Shown in pieces: positions 7,962 to 14,626 of a stretch of 64,000 bases of DNA. The position numbers were made by a program, and so were the translations under genes. A model generated the notes under the pieces. The model was not told where the DNA came from and made no database searches. It saw only the letters and a list, made by a program, of their open reading frames with translations. This stretch comes from a virus: IMG/VR virus record IMGVR_UViG_3300023174_005338, positions 186,001 through 250,000 of that record; one strand, given 5' to 3'. The first letter of the stretch is position 1, and each line of letters opens with the position of its first letter.

Positions 7962-8972
7962 ATGCGGTATGTGCTGATTGACACAGCAAACATGTTCTTC
8001 CGTGCCAGACATGGTGCTTTTAGAGCCAGTGATACCTGGGAAAAAGTGGGTTTCGCCCTGCATGTGACCTTGATGGCTGCCAACAAAATGGCCCGGCGTT
8101 TTGAAGCTGATCACATGGTATTTGCCTTGGAAGGTCGCTCGTGGCGCAAGGACCTGTACAAACTCTACAAAAACAACCGCGCTGTGGCCCGTGCCGCACT
8201 CACAGAAGCCGAAGTTGAAGAGGACAAGATGTTCTGGGAAACCTATGATAATCTGACTAAATACTTGAGTGAGAAAACCAACTGTAGCGTGATTCGTTGT
8301 GCTACAGCCGAAGGCGACGACGTCATAGCTCGCTGGATCGCATTACATCCCCAAGACGAACATGTTATAGTCAGCAGTGACACTGACTTTGTTCAGCTAG
8401 TGGCACCCAACGTCAAGCAGTACAACGGAATCACCGACGAATTAATTACCACGGAAGGAATCTTCGATGCCAAAGGCAAAGCGGTTATCGATAAGAAAAC
8501 TAAAGAACCTAAGTCAACGCCGAACCCAGAATGGCTACTCTTTGAAAAGTGTATGCGAGGAGATAGCTCGGATAACGTGTTCTCAGCGTATCCCGGTGTC
8601 AGAACTAAGGGCACTAAGAACAAGGTTGGACTCCAGGAAGCGTTTGCGGACAAAGACAAAAAAGGTTACAACTGGAACAACATGATGTTGCAACGCTGGT
8701 TAGATCCCGACGGTGTGGAACACCGTGTGTTGGACGATTATGAACGCAATCGAACCTTGATTGATTTGACAGCGCAACCTGCAGACATCAAGGCTCTAGT
8801 GGATGCGGCCATACGTGAACAGATCAGCCACAAGGATGTGGGTCAGGTGGGAGTGCGATTCATGCAGTTTTGTGGCAAGTATGAACTGAACAAATGTTCG
8901 GAATCAGCCGACAGCTTTGGTCGCTGGATGAATGAAACATACAAAGGAGTGCTCAATGAAGCTAATAGCTAA
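7962..8972 (+). CDS. rnh: T4 RNase H-like 5'-3' exonuclease / flap nuclease
   Basis: The 336 aa protein starts MRYVLIDTANMFFRARHG and has the acidic metal ligands of the FEN/T4 RNase H family: D7, the FALEGRSWRK region, EGDDVIARW and SSDTDFVQL, then a helix-hairpin-helix-like region around MRGDSSDN. In T4 this enzyme removes RNA primers from lagging-strand fragments. RBS AAGGTGG precedes the ATG. Together with the following small genes it resembles the replication side of T4-like genomes. Confidence 0.9.
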   Translation: MRYVLIDTANMFFRARHGAFRASDTWEKVGFALHVTLMAANKMARRFEADHMVFALEGRSWRKDLYKLYKNNRAVARAALTEAEVEEDKMFWETYDNLTKYLSEKTNCSVIRCATAEGDDVIARWIALHPQDEHVIVSSDTDFVQLVAPNVKQYNGITDELITTEGIFDAKGKAVIDKKTKEPKSTPNPEWLLFEKCMRGDSSDNVFSAYPGVRTKGTKNKVGLQEAFADKDKKGYNWNNMMLQRWLDPDGVEHRVLDDYERNRTLIDLTAQPADIKALVDAAIREQISHKDVGQVGVRFMQFCGKYELNKCSESADSFGRWMNETYKGVLNEANS

Positions 8973-9423
8973 ACCCGTGATAGACAAACAGTTTTGGATC
9001 TTGCAAGAAAACAATCGCAAGGTAGGCAATGTGGAAGCCTGTGCCGGAGGATATCAAGTCCGGCTCAACAATCAAGTGGAGCAATTTAAAACTATTAAAA
9101 TGGCAGCTCAACGAATCAACATACAGTTTGAATCTGCTGTAAAATTATCCAAACCCAAGGCCACCGTGGACCAGGTGCATGGATATCCAGTCAGCGGTCG
9201 AGTTTATAATCCCATGTGGGATGTCACTCGGCAGTTGCCAGTGTACACCAAGACAGCCAAGAGCAAGAGTTGGTTTGCCGCCGGATGGTATCGTGTGCGC
9301 AAAGGAAAAACCTGGCGCACCGTGATGTGCCCAAAATTGATCGTGATACAACGTTATCCTTATCAAGGACCATTTATGACTCAGGAGGCGTCCAATGACC
9401 ATGCACTTACAGAAGTTCGTTGA
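8956..9423 (+). CDS. Conserved phage-type hypothetical protein, 155 aa
   Basis: The start at 8956 follows AAAGGAG and overlaps the exonuclease end by 17 bases. Visible blocks are KPVIDKQFWIL, RKVGNVEACAGGYQVRLN, VYNPMWDVTRQLPVYTK and SKSWFAAGWYRV. To my memory this is a common uncharacterised protein of T4-like marine phages; no function is known to me. It is basic and has no membrane segment. Confidence 0.78.
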   Translation: MKLIAKPVIDKQFWILQENNRKVGNVEACAGGYQVRLNNQVEQFKTIKMAAQRINIQFESAVKLSKPKATVDQVHGYPVSGRVYNPMWDVTRQLPVYTKTAKSKSWFAAGWYRVRKGKTWRTVMCPKLIVIQRYPYQGPFMTQEASNDHALTEVR

Positions 9424-9604
9424 TCGTGTGCGTGGTCACGAAGCCCGCGGATCTCGAGACTTTGTGATGACCATGAACGAAGCCAAGGATCTACATGCCG
9501 ACATCACGCGACTACTAATCAACCTACAGACCCTACAAGAACAGGCAATAAAAACCAACAATAACGAGGTGGTACAGGTGGAAATAGGCGGCGGCCAGTT
9601 CTAA
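9395..9604 (+). CDS. Small helical hypothetical protein, 69 aa
   Basis: It overlaps the preceding gene by 29 bases. The C-terminal half looks like one amphipathic helix or coiled coil (DITRLLINLQTLQEQAIK) with a GGGQF tail. Small coiled-coil proteins in this position are common in T4-like phages. No function can be assigned. Confidence 0.68.
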   Translation: MTMHLQKFVDRVRGHEARGSRDFVMTMNEAKDLHADITRLLINLQTLQEQAIKTNNNEVVQVEIGGGQF

Positions 9605-9622
9605 AATATACCTATATTTTGC

Positions 9623-9630
9623 CATAAATA
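9623..9630 (+). promoter_or_regulatory. T4-late-type box CATAAATA
   Basis: CATAAATA lies 17 bases upstream of the ATG at 9648 and before a TAGGAG ribosome site. It differs from the T4 late consensus TATAAATA at one base. Similar boxes recur before several genes in this window. Confidence 0.5.
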
Positions 9631-9647
9631 AATGTAGGAGTTTATTG

Positions 9648-9935
9648 ATGAGCCGACCCAAACCCACTGTGTTAATTGAAGTAACAAACAAGAGTACCTA
9701 CAAGACCGAGCAAGTGTTGGCTTCAGAAGGTGTGTGGGCCGTGTTCTACGACAACAAGCCCATCAATCTCAAAACATTCAATCTCCTAGTGCAGTATCCT
9801 GGACCCAAATACAAAAAGGTCAGTTTTTCAAATCCCGGTCATGCCAGAAATCTTGCCAAGAAACTCAACACACAGTTTAAAACCGATCGGTTCACGGTGG
9901 TGTTGCTTCGTACCGGTGACCAGGTATATCCTTGA
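9648..9935 (+). CDS. Hypothetical protein, 95 aa
   Basis: The ATG at 9648 follows TAGGAG and a late-type box; an adjacent TTG at 9645 is less likely. The sequence (PTVLIEVTNKSTYKTEQVL, VWAVFYDNKPINLKT) suggests a small mixed alpha/beta protein, basic in charge. The next gene begins right at its end. Family not recognised. Confidence 0.72.
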   Translation: MSRPKPTVLIEVTNKSTYKTEQVLASEGVWAVFYDNKPINLKTFNLLVQYPGPKYKKVSFSNPGHARNLAKKLNTQFKTDRFTVVLLRTGDQVYP

Positions 9936-9936
9936 T

Positions 9937-10308
9937 GTGCGTGACAAAAAGAAACTCACCGAAGAGCTGATAAAGCAACTGGATCCCGACCTGGGCGTCA
10001 CAGTCAAACAAGCCATGCAAACCTGGTGGTTCAACATAAGAAAAAACGGTGGTATGAGATTGACTGGGCCTGGTTACACAGTGTTCACAGAACAATTGGA
10101 TCTGGCACGCTACGAGTGGCCAATCCAGGATCCTCTGGCATTCAATCAACACATGATCCTGGATTTAGATAGGAAAATGCAGATGCCTTACTATATTTCA
10201 GCCACCAAAGGCATACCCAAAAAAATTGTGTTGTTTGGCAGCAAAGAAGCTGTCATGGTCAATCTCTATGGCAACCTACAACAATTTCTTGACAATTATA
10301 ACCCTTAG
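9937..10308 (+). CDS. Conserved phage-type hypothetical protein, 123 aa (GTG start)
   Basis: The open frame runs far into the upstream gene, but protein-like sequence begins around RDKKKLTEELIKQLDPDLG, so the GTG at 9937, two bases after the upstream stop, is the best start. Blocks QTWWFNIRKNGGMRL, GYTVFTEQLDLARYEW and FGSKEAVMVNLYGNL match a small protein I remember as widespread in T4-like marine phages. Function unknown. Confidence 0.75.
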   Translation: MRDKKKLTEELIKQLDPDLGVTVKQAMQTWWFNIRKNGGMRLTGPGYTVFTEQLDLARYEWPIQDPLAFNQHMILDLDRKMQMPYYISATKGIPKKIVLFGSKEAVMVNLYGNLQQFLDNYNP

Positions 10309-10317
10309 TGTTATAAT
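10289..10317 (+). promoter_or_regulatory. Sigma70-type promoter TTGACA-N17-TATAAT for tRNA
   Basis: Both hexamers are perfect with a 17-base spacer (10289-10294 and 10312-10317). The predicted start is within a few bases of the mature 5' end of the tRNA at 10326, so little or no 5' trimming would be needed. The -35 box lies inside the end of the preceding gene. Confidence 0.85.
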
Positions 10318-10325
10318 AAATTATT

Positions 10326-10413
10326 GGGCCGGACGCCGTATTGGTTGCAGGCAGCGGACTCATAATCCGCCTCAGAAATGACACTGTGGGTTCAAATCCC
10401 TCCCGGCCCACCA
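10326..10413 (+). tRNA. Class II tRNA with CAU anticodon (Leu-like body)
   Basis: Perfect 7-bp acceptor stem (GGGCCGG/CCGGCCC), discriminator A, encoded CCA. D stem GCC/GGC, anticodon stem GCGGA/TCCGC with loop CTCATAA giving anticodon CAU at 10361-10363, then a long variable region of about 15 bases and a T arm with one T-T mismatch. A long variable arm belongs to Leu, Ser and Tyr tRNAs; A73 fits Leu. A CAU anticodon would normally mean Met or lysidine-modified Ile. Charging identity is therefore uncertain. Confidence 0.88.
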
Positions 10414-10427
10414 GTTAAAAGATAAAT

Positions 10428-10610
10428 ATGATGATCGTGGAACAGCAAAAGAAGCCGCCCGTGGAACGTTACTACTACTCCGAAGACGAGTGGAGCAGGC
10501 TGGGCTGTGGTCCATTGCCGCCCGAACGAGATCGTGCCAGGCAGTTAGAAAATGTAGTGTCTCAAGGCAATCCCCGGATTGACGGCAAAAACATAAAAGG
10601 CTACAATTAA
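10428..10610 (+). CDS. Hypothetical protein, 60 aa
   Basis: Start at either of two adjacent ATGs (10428, 10431), 15 bases after the tRNA; GATAAATA overlaps the start region. The protein is polar, with YYYSEDEWSRLGCGPLPPERD and a Gly/Asn-rich end. No recognised family. It opens a run of very small genes leading to the tmRNA. Confidence 0.6.
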   Translation: MMIVEQQKKPPVERYYYSEDEWSRLGCGPLPPERDRARQLENVVSQGNPRIDGKNIKGYN

Positions 10611-10611
10611 C

Positions 10612-10677
10612 ATGTGGTTGATATTTTTTGCCTTTATGGCCATAGTCATTTGTTATGGCATCATGTGGTTAAACTAA
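10612..10677 (+). CDS. Tiny hydrophobic membrane peptide, 21 aa
   Basis: It starts one base after the previous stop and consists almost wholly of one predicted membrane span (WLIFFAFMAIVICYGIMWL) with an Asn at the end. AAAGG lies about 13 bases upstream. Such micro-membrane peptides in phages can be holin-like or membrane-protein modulators, but no function can be stated. Two further peptides of the same size follow. Confidence 0.5.
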   Translation: MWLIFFAFMAIVICYGIMWLN

Positions 10678-10696
10678 CATCTGGACGAACAATGAA

Positions 10697-10765
10697 ATGG
10701 AACAAGATTACAGTTTTGCCATTGGTGTAGTTGTGGTAGCTGTTATGTTCTTATTGATTTTATAG
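10697..10765 (+). CDS. Tiny hydrophobic membrane peptide, 22 aa
   Basis: Short acidic N-terminus (MEQDYS) followed by a membrane span (FAIGVVVVAVMFLLIL) that runs to the stop. An ATG 5 bases upstream in another frame gives only a 12 aa peptide, so 10697 is preferred. The ribosome site is weak. Same layout as its neighbours. Confidence 0.45.
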   Translation: MEQDYSFAIGVVVVAVMFLLIL

Positions 10766-10768
10766 TTT

Positions 10769-10787
10769 CCACGTTCTTAAAACGTGG
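10769..10787 (+). other. Stem-loop CCACGTT-5-AACGTGG
   Basis: Seven perfect base pairs around a 5-base loop, with no T run after it, so it is not a classical terminator. It sits between two tiny membrane-peptide genes and may protect or separate transcripts. Confidence 0.45.
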
Positions 10788-10814
10788 TGGTAGGACGGGC
10801 CGCAGGAGACAAGC

Positions 10815-10880
10815 ATGGAAGAATTTCAAAAACGGACATTGATTCTGGTGTTGTTGGCTTTCCATGCCATGACTATGTAG
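10815..10880 (+). CDS. Tiny hydrophobic peptide, 21 aa
   Basis: A clear AGGAG lies 6 bases upstream of the ATG, which supports translation. The charged start MEEFQKRT is followed by LILVLLAFHAMTM, a short membrane-like segment. It ends 6 bases before the -35 box of the tmRNA promoter. Third in a row of micro-peptides. Confidence 0.55.
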   Translation: MEEFQKRTLILVLLAFHAMTM

Positions 10881-10886
10881 AATTGG

Positions 10887-10915
10887 TTGACACATAAATA
10901 GGTGTGTCGTATAAT
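10887..10915 (+). promoter_or_regulatory. tmRNA promoter, TTGACA-N17-TATAAT with embedded CATAAATA
   Basis: Perfect sigma70 hexamers at 10887-10892 and 10910-10915 with a 17-base spacer. The spacer itself begins with CATAAATA (10893-10900), a T4-late-like box. Start of transcription is expected near 10922. Confidence 0.85.
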
Positions 10916-10921
10916 AACGAT

Positions 10922-11177
10922 ATTGTTGTAATTCCTTCCAAGTGAAGGCGCTGTGGACCTGGGTGCAACTCCCAGCATCTCCACCCAAGTGTATTGTCTA
11001 GTATGTTTGGGCGGGGATGAATTAGGATCGACATGGTGAGCTAGTGCGGACGGCAACAGGCAAGGCGAAGGACCTAATCCTAGCAACTCTATTAAATGCA
11101 AACGCATCTAATGACGAGACCTTTGCCTTAGCGGCATGATCTCCGGGGCAACTATGCCTTGTGACCCAAACTAGTTC
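10922..11177 (+). ncRNA. ssrA: Permuted (two-piece) tmRNA
   Basis: The acceptor piece comes first: T arm CTGGG-TGCAACT-CCCAG (10959-10975), then CATCTCC (10976-10982) and A-C-C. After an intervening segment the coding piece starts with GGGGATG (11013-11019), which pairs with CATCTCC over 7 bp (one G-U), followed by GGATCGAC, close to the canonical GGATTCGAC. The tag frame at 11098-11139 reads ANASNDETFALAA and stop, ending in the protease signal ALAA. tmRNA with SmpB rescues stalled ribosomes. The gene order (3' acceptor part before 5' part) is the permuted form known from alphaproteobacteria, some cyanobacteria and betaproteobacteria. The 5' and 3' limits and the internal excision sites are estimates. 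Confidence 0.9.
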
Positions 11178-11178
11178 A

Positions 11179-11206
11179 AAAAAAGCGACAGAAATGTCGC
11201 TTTTTT
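11179..11206 (+). terminator. Rho-independent terminator of tmRNA
   Basis: A-tract, GCGACA (11185-11190), GAAA tetraloop, TGTCGC (11195-11200), then six T. Perfect stem with extra A-T pairs below. Confidence 0.95.
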
Positions 11207-11227
11207 GTTGACCTATGTCTACAATTA

Positions 11228-11234
11228 CTAAATA
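11228..11234 (+). promoter_or_regulatory. Late-type box CTAAATA before porin
   Basis: CTAAATA lies 47 bases before the porin ATG, just after the tmRNA terminator. A small hairpin (TGAGA-AATC-TCTCA) lies in the 5' leader. A TTGACC 13 bases upstream of CTAAATA could add a weak sigma70-type -35. Confidence 0.45.
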
Positions 11235-11281
11235 CTGGGTTGAGAAATCTCTCAGCATTCTTTTAAAAGGAAAATTCAAGC

Positions 11282-12403
11282 ATGAAAAAACTACTAGCAA
11301 CTATGTTGTTATCTCTTGGCGTAGCCACTTTGGCTCAAGCTCAGAGTTCAGTTACCATTTATGGTATCTTGGATGTGGGTTTCAGTGATAGAAATCTCAA
11401 AGGTTCTCCAGCAACAGCCACAAACACTCTCAACTCCAATCAGATTGGATCCAGCTACGAAACCGCTAGCCGTCTTGGTTTTCGAGGCACAGAGGATTTG
11501 GGCGGCGGCACTTCTGCATTCTTTACCATTGAAACTGGCCTGACACCAACCAGCTCCACAGTAAGCACATTCAATAATCGTCAAACATTTATTGGTCTTG
11601 GACAAAAAGGACTGGGTAATGTAGCCGTTGGTACACAGTATGGTCCAATCCACAAGGCTGTTGGTGTAACTGATCCAGGCCAGTACAACGGAGTTATTGG
11701 TTCGGTGATCTATCCAGCTGCTGGCACCGACGGTGGCCAAGCAAGTGTTGATGCGGCCTACACGATTCGTTTCGCGAATAGCGTGACAGCAACCATGGAT
11801 CGTCGTGCAGGCTTCAGTGCCAACGCGATCTACTCGCTCAACAACCAAGACAGCACCAAAACAGGTGCAACTACTGGTGGCACAGTCAACAACAACGCCT
11901 ATGGTCTTGGTGCTGACTACCTCATGGGTAAATTGTATGCTACCTTAGCATATCAAAGTGTCAAAAGCATCAACGACACATCAGCCACTGCCAGTGTTAG
12001 CTCGGCATTTGTTGGTACCAACACCACAGACAGCCAGCTTTATGCAGGTGCCACATATGATTTGGCCAAGGTCAAATTGTTTGCAGGTTACACTGATCGC
12101 AAGATCCAGAGCAATTTGAACAGCAATGCTAGTTTGAATCGTACAGCACAGCAGATTGGTGTACGTGGTTTCGTTACCAAGAAAGTTGAAGGTTGGGCTT
12201 CTGTGGGCAACGGCAAGTACAATGCATTTGGTACAAACCAAGCCACAGCCAACTTCACAGCTTACCAAGTTGGTAGCAACTACTGGATGAGCAAGCGCAC
12301 GAACTTGTATGCTATCGTAGGTAGCACACAAACTTCAAGCACAAGCCAAACCGGCGCACTCAGTGGCAACCAGTATGCCTTAGGCATGCGTCACACATTC
12401 TGA
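11282..12403 (+). CDS. Outer-membrane general porin (Burkholderiales type)
   Basis: The 373 aa protein has a classic signal peptide (MKKLLATMLLSLGVATLAQA, cleavage after AQA), mature start QSSVTIYGILDVGF typical of Gram-negative porins of betaproteobacteria, the RLGFRGTEDLGGG block, a Gly-rich constriction-loop region and a C-terminal phenylalanine (MRHTF) used by the BAM assembly machinery. It forms trimeric diffusion pores in the outer membrane. RBS AAAAGGAAA. It is a stand-alone unit between the tmRNA terminator and its own terminator. A phage-borne porin could change host permeability or block receptor use by other phages (lambdoid phage porin genes are a precedent); that role is inference. 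Confidence 0.93.
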   Translation: MKKLLATMLLSLGVATLAQAQSSVTIYGILDVGFSDRNLKGSPATATNTLNSNQIGSSYETASRLGFRGTEDLGGGTSAFFTIETGLTPTSSTVSTFNNRQTFIGLGQKGLGNVAVGTQYGPIHKAVGVTDPGQYNGVIGSVIYPAAGTDGGQASVDAAYTIRFANSVTATMDRRAGFSANAIYSLNNQDSTKTGATTGGTVNNNAYGLGADYLMGKLYATLAYQSVKSINDTSATASVSSAFVGTNTTDSQLYAGATYDLAKVKLFAGYTDRKIQSNLNSNASLNRTAQQIGVRGFVTKKVEGWASVGNGKYNAFGTNQATANFTAYQVGSNYWMSKRTNLYAIVGSTQTSSTSQTGALSGNQYALGMRHTF

Positions 12404-12422
12404 TAGTTGGATCATTAGGAAT

Positions 12423-12448
12423 AAAAAAGCTCCCGAAGGAGCTTTTTT
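12423..12448 (+). terminator. Rho-independent terminator after porin
   Basis: AAAAAAGCTCC, CGAA loop, GGAGCTTTTTT: perfect stem with T run, 19 bases after the porin stop. Confidence 0.95.
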
Positions 12449-12465
12449 ATTTGATAAGTATTTGC

Positions 12466-13311
12466 ATGATTGATATTGTTACTGTAGTATTCAATGAAGA
12501 ATTACCTATTCTTGAAGTGCAGGCACAAAGTATAGAATTATATTGTCAAAATCTTGGCATCAAAAATATCTATGTAGTAGTGAATGATCATGATCCAGTG
12601 GCTGATCAAATCTATAAAGACTGGTGGGGCCAACTAAAAGATTGTGTGCAAATAGTACCCAGATCCCAATTTGGTTGCCGATTTGTAGACAATGGCTGGG
12701 TCAGTCAGCAGGCATTGAAGTTGTTGGGAGCCTCCCTAAGTCAAAATTCCTGGAGTCTGATTTTGGATGCAAAAACAATCATAACCGATCAAGTTTACCC
12801 AGATATTTTTGTAGAGGACAACAACAAACTGCGATTGAAAACACACAAGGTGTTGCCGGTGTTTTTGCCGTCGGCAAAAATTGCAGGAGAATTGTTTGGT
12901 ATTGAGGTTGAGAGTGTTCCAGAGCCCAGCGGCGTTCCATTTATATTCCACAACTCCACAGTTAGAGAACTTGTTGATCTGGTAAGTCAACTTACCGGGG
13001 AGAAGTTTGCAGAATGGTTTCAAGATCAGGGCATTTTGACCGAATTTATACTGTACGGTGCTTACGTTCAATACAAACACGGCGCCCTTGATCAGATTTA
13101 TACAGGAACTAATCAAAAAAAATTATCTGGAAACATTTGCCATTCCGAAATCAAGCTGTTTGATCAAAAACTACAACAATCAAATACACTAACTCCGCTG
13201 ACCATCGGAGTGCATAGGCGAGCGTGGGCACAGTTGACTAAACAACAAAAAAAATCTTACGTGGATTATTTGCTTAGTCGCAATATCAGCAAGGCACAGA
13301 TATTGTTATGA
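12466..13311 (+). CDS. Glycosyltransferase-like protein (DUF6492-like)
   Basis: The ATG at 12466 gives MIDIVTVVFNEELPILEVQAQS, resembling the start of GT-A-like DUF6492 proteins; SLILDAKTII in the middle occupies the place of a DxD-type metal motif, and GVPFIFHNSTVRELVDL follows. 281 aa. It begins a four-gene overlapping set with a PIG-L deacetylase and two SGNH-like proteins, a coherent glycan-modification group. The family call is from memory of its motifs and should be treated as tentative. Confidence 0.65.
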   Translation: MIDIVTVVFNEELPILEVQAQSIELYCQNLGIKNIYVVVNDHDPVADQIYKDWWGQLKDCVQIVPRSQFGCRFVDNGWVSQQALKLLGASLSQNSWSLILDAKTIITDQVYPDIFVEDNNKLRLKTHKVLPVFLPSAKIAGELFGIEVESVPEPSGVPFIFHNSTVRELVDLVSQLTGEKFAEWFQDQGILTEFILYGAYVQYKHGALDQIYTGTNQKKLSGNICHSEIKLFDQKLQQSNTLTPLTIGVHRRAWAQLTKQQKKSYVDYLLSRNISKAQILL

Positions 13312-13826
13312 AAGCCTTGGTCATGGTGGCACATCCTGACGACTGTGTGATATTTGCCTACAGTTTCATACACAACCATCCCGACTATGAGTGGACCATA
13401 TGTTACCTTACCTACTGTGAGTGGGAACCACGAGCACAAGAATTTCGACAGTTTTGGAATCTCAGAAACATACCAACAATATTCCTGGGCTATCGAGATG
13501 ATTATAGAGATATCGAAAATAAAAAAATCAGCTTTGATGAAGCACAGGCTCGCAAAGAAATCAACAATATTATTTTGAATTATGATTTGATACTCACCCA
13601 TGATGAACACGGTGACTACGGACATTTACATCATGTTTTTGTCAATCAGGCCACAGCAGAACATCCATACCGTATGACTTTTGCAGGGCCCGGACAGGGC
13701 ACTGTTAAATACTCAGTGGAACCAGGTGCCTACAGTCTAGATGAATTGCCCTTGCACAGAGATGTAATTGCTGGATTTCATTCAAACACACATACCAACG
13801 AATACAACACATGCAAAAACACCTAA
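13308..13826 (+). CDS. PIG-L/LmbE-family deacetylase
   Basis: The zinc-site motif AHPDD stands at residues 8-12, and HDEHGDYGHLHH supplies the later histidines, as in PIG-L N-acetylglucosaminyl deacetylases (LmbE superfamily). 172 aa, shorter than many family members but with both motifs. It removes N-acetyl groups from sugar substrates with a bound zinc. ATGA overlap with the glycosyltransferase-like gene and a 16-base overlap with the next gene. Confidence 0.85.
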   Translation: MKALVMVAHPDDCVIFAYSFIHNHPDYEWTICYLTYCEWEPRAQEFRQFWNLRNIPTIFLGYRDDYRDIENKKISFDEAQARKEINNIILNYDLILTHDEHGDYGHLHHVFVNQATAEHPYRMTFAGPGQGTVKYSVEPGAYSLDELPLHRDVIAGFHSNTHTNEYNTCKNT

Positions 13827-14626
13827 TGGTAGCAGGCTGTAGTTACAGCGCACCCAGTCAAAGTCTTCCTGGCACCAGCTGGAGTGAAGTGCTGGCCGAG
13901 CGTCTGGGTTGGCGGTTGACCAACTTGGCTCGTCAAGGATGCAGCAACGGAGGAATCCGAATACAGATAGAGGAAATACGCCGGCAACGTCCAGACTTTG
14001 CCATAGTGACTCCTACCTTTTGGGATCGCATGGAGATACCTGCACATGGTGCCGCTTATGACTGGGACAAATCACAGACTCACAACCAAAATTCACTGCA
14101 AGATCATCTTCAAGATCGCACCATTGGTAATGGATACAACAAAGATGCTGGCATCCGAAATGTTAATTATGGCACAAAACCCAGCAACATGATCTGTGAA
14201 ACTATTTTCACACTGTCGCAAAATGGATCACATCCATATCGTTTGGGATTAATTCCGCGTGAGACTCAAACAGCAGTCAAACATTACATAGATCAACTGT
14301 ATGACAGCAACTGGAAAAAACAACAAGACGAATGGATCATGGTCGAGGGCGTGTTACAAATGTATTTTGATGGCTTGGCATTTTTTGTACAGCCCAGTCT
14401 GCTATGGCCATGGAATCCCAACAATGTCACGCAGTGGCGTCAAGCGTTCCCCAGCGTGTTGCCCGATCGATATATCATGCTCAATGAGCCAGAAAGTGTA
14501 TTGCCGCTAACTGGTAACAACACATTCACTGACCAGGATCCTGGATACCACGGCAGTCCTCGCAGTCAAGAGCTCATAGCTGAAAATTGGCATAGACGCA
14601 TAACCCAGGATCATGGCATACAATAA
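13811..14626 (+). CDS. SGNH-like protein with GCS block (copy 3)
   Basis: N-terminal VAGCSYSAP is in the place of the GDS block, with Cys replacing Asp before the Ser; RQGCSNGGIRIQIEEIRRQ matches the Asn-containing block, and DPGYHGSPRSQELIAENWH gives a late His. 271 aa. I recall similar proteins in cyanophage genomes without known function. It may be an esterase or an inactive relative. Overlaps both neighbours. Confidence 0.65.
   Translation: MQKHLMVAGCSYSAPSQSLPGTSWSEVLAERLGWRLTNLARQGCSNGGIRIQIEEIRRQRPDFAIVTPTFWDRMEIPAHGAAYDWDKSQTHNQNSLQDHLQDRTIGNGYNKDAGIRNVNYGTKPSNMICETIFTLSQNGSHPYRLGLIPRETQTAVKHYIDQLYDSNWKKQQDEWIMVEGVLQMYFDGLAFFVQPSLLWPWNPNNVTQWRQAFPSVLPDRYIMLNEPESVLPLTGNNTFTDQDPGYHGSPRSQELIAENWHRRITQDHGIQ

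Noticed and set aside
9605-9625. AT-rich near-palindrome around 9605-9620 as an operator
   Set aside because: Imperfect and of low complexity; no second copy noticed.
10421-10428. GATAAATA before the 60 aa gene as a late promoter
   Set aside because: It overlaps the start codon itself, so transcription would begin inside the gene; the tRNA promoter upstream can serve it.
11282-12403. Porin as a virion or tail protein
   Set aside because: It has a signal peptide, a Burkholderiales-type mature N-terminus and a C-terminal Phe, so it is built for outer-membrane insertion.
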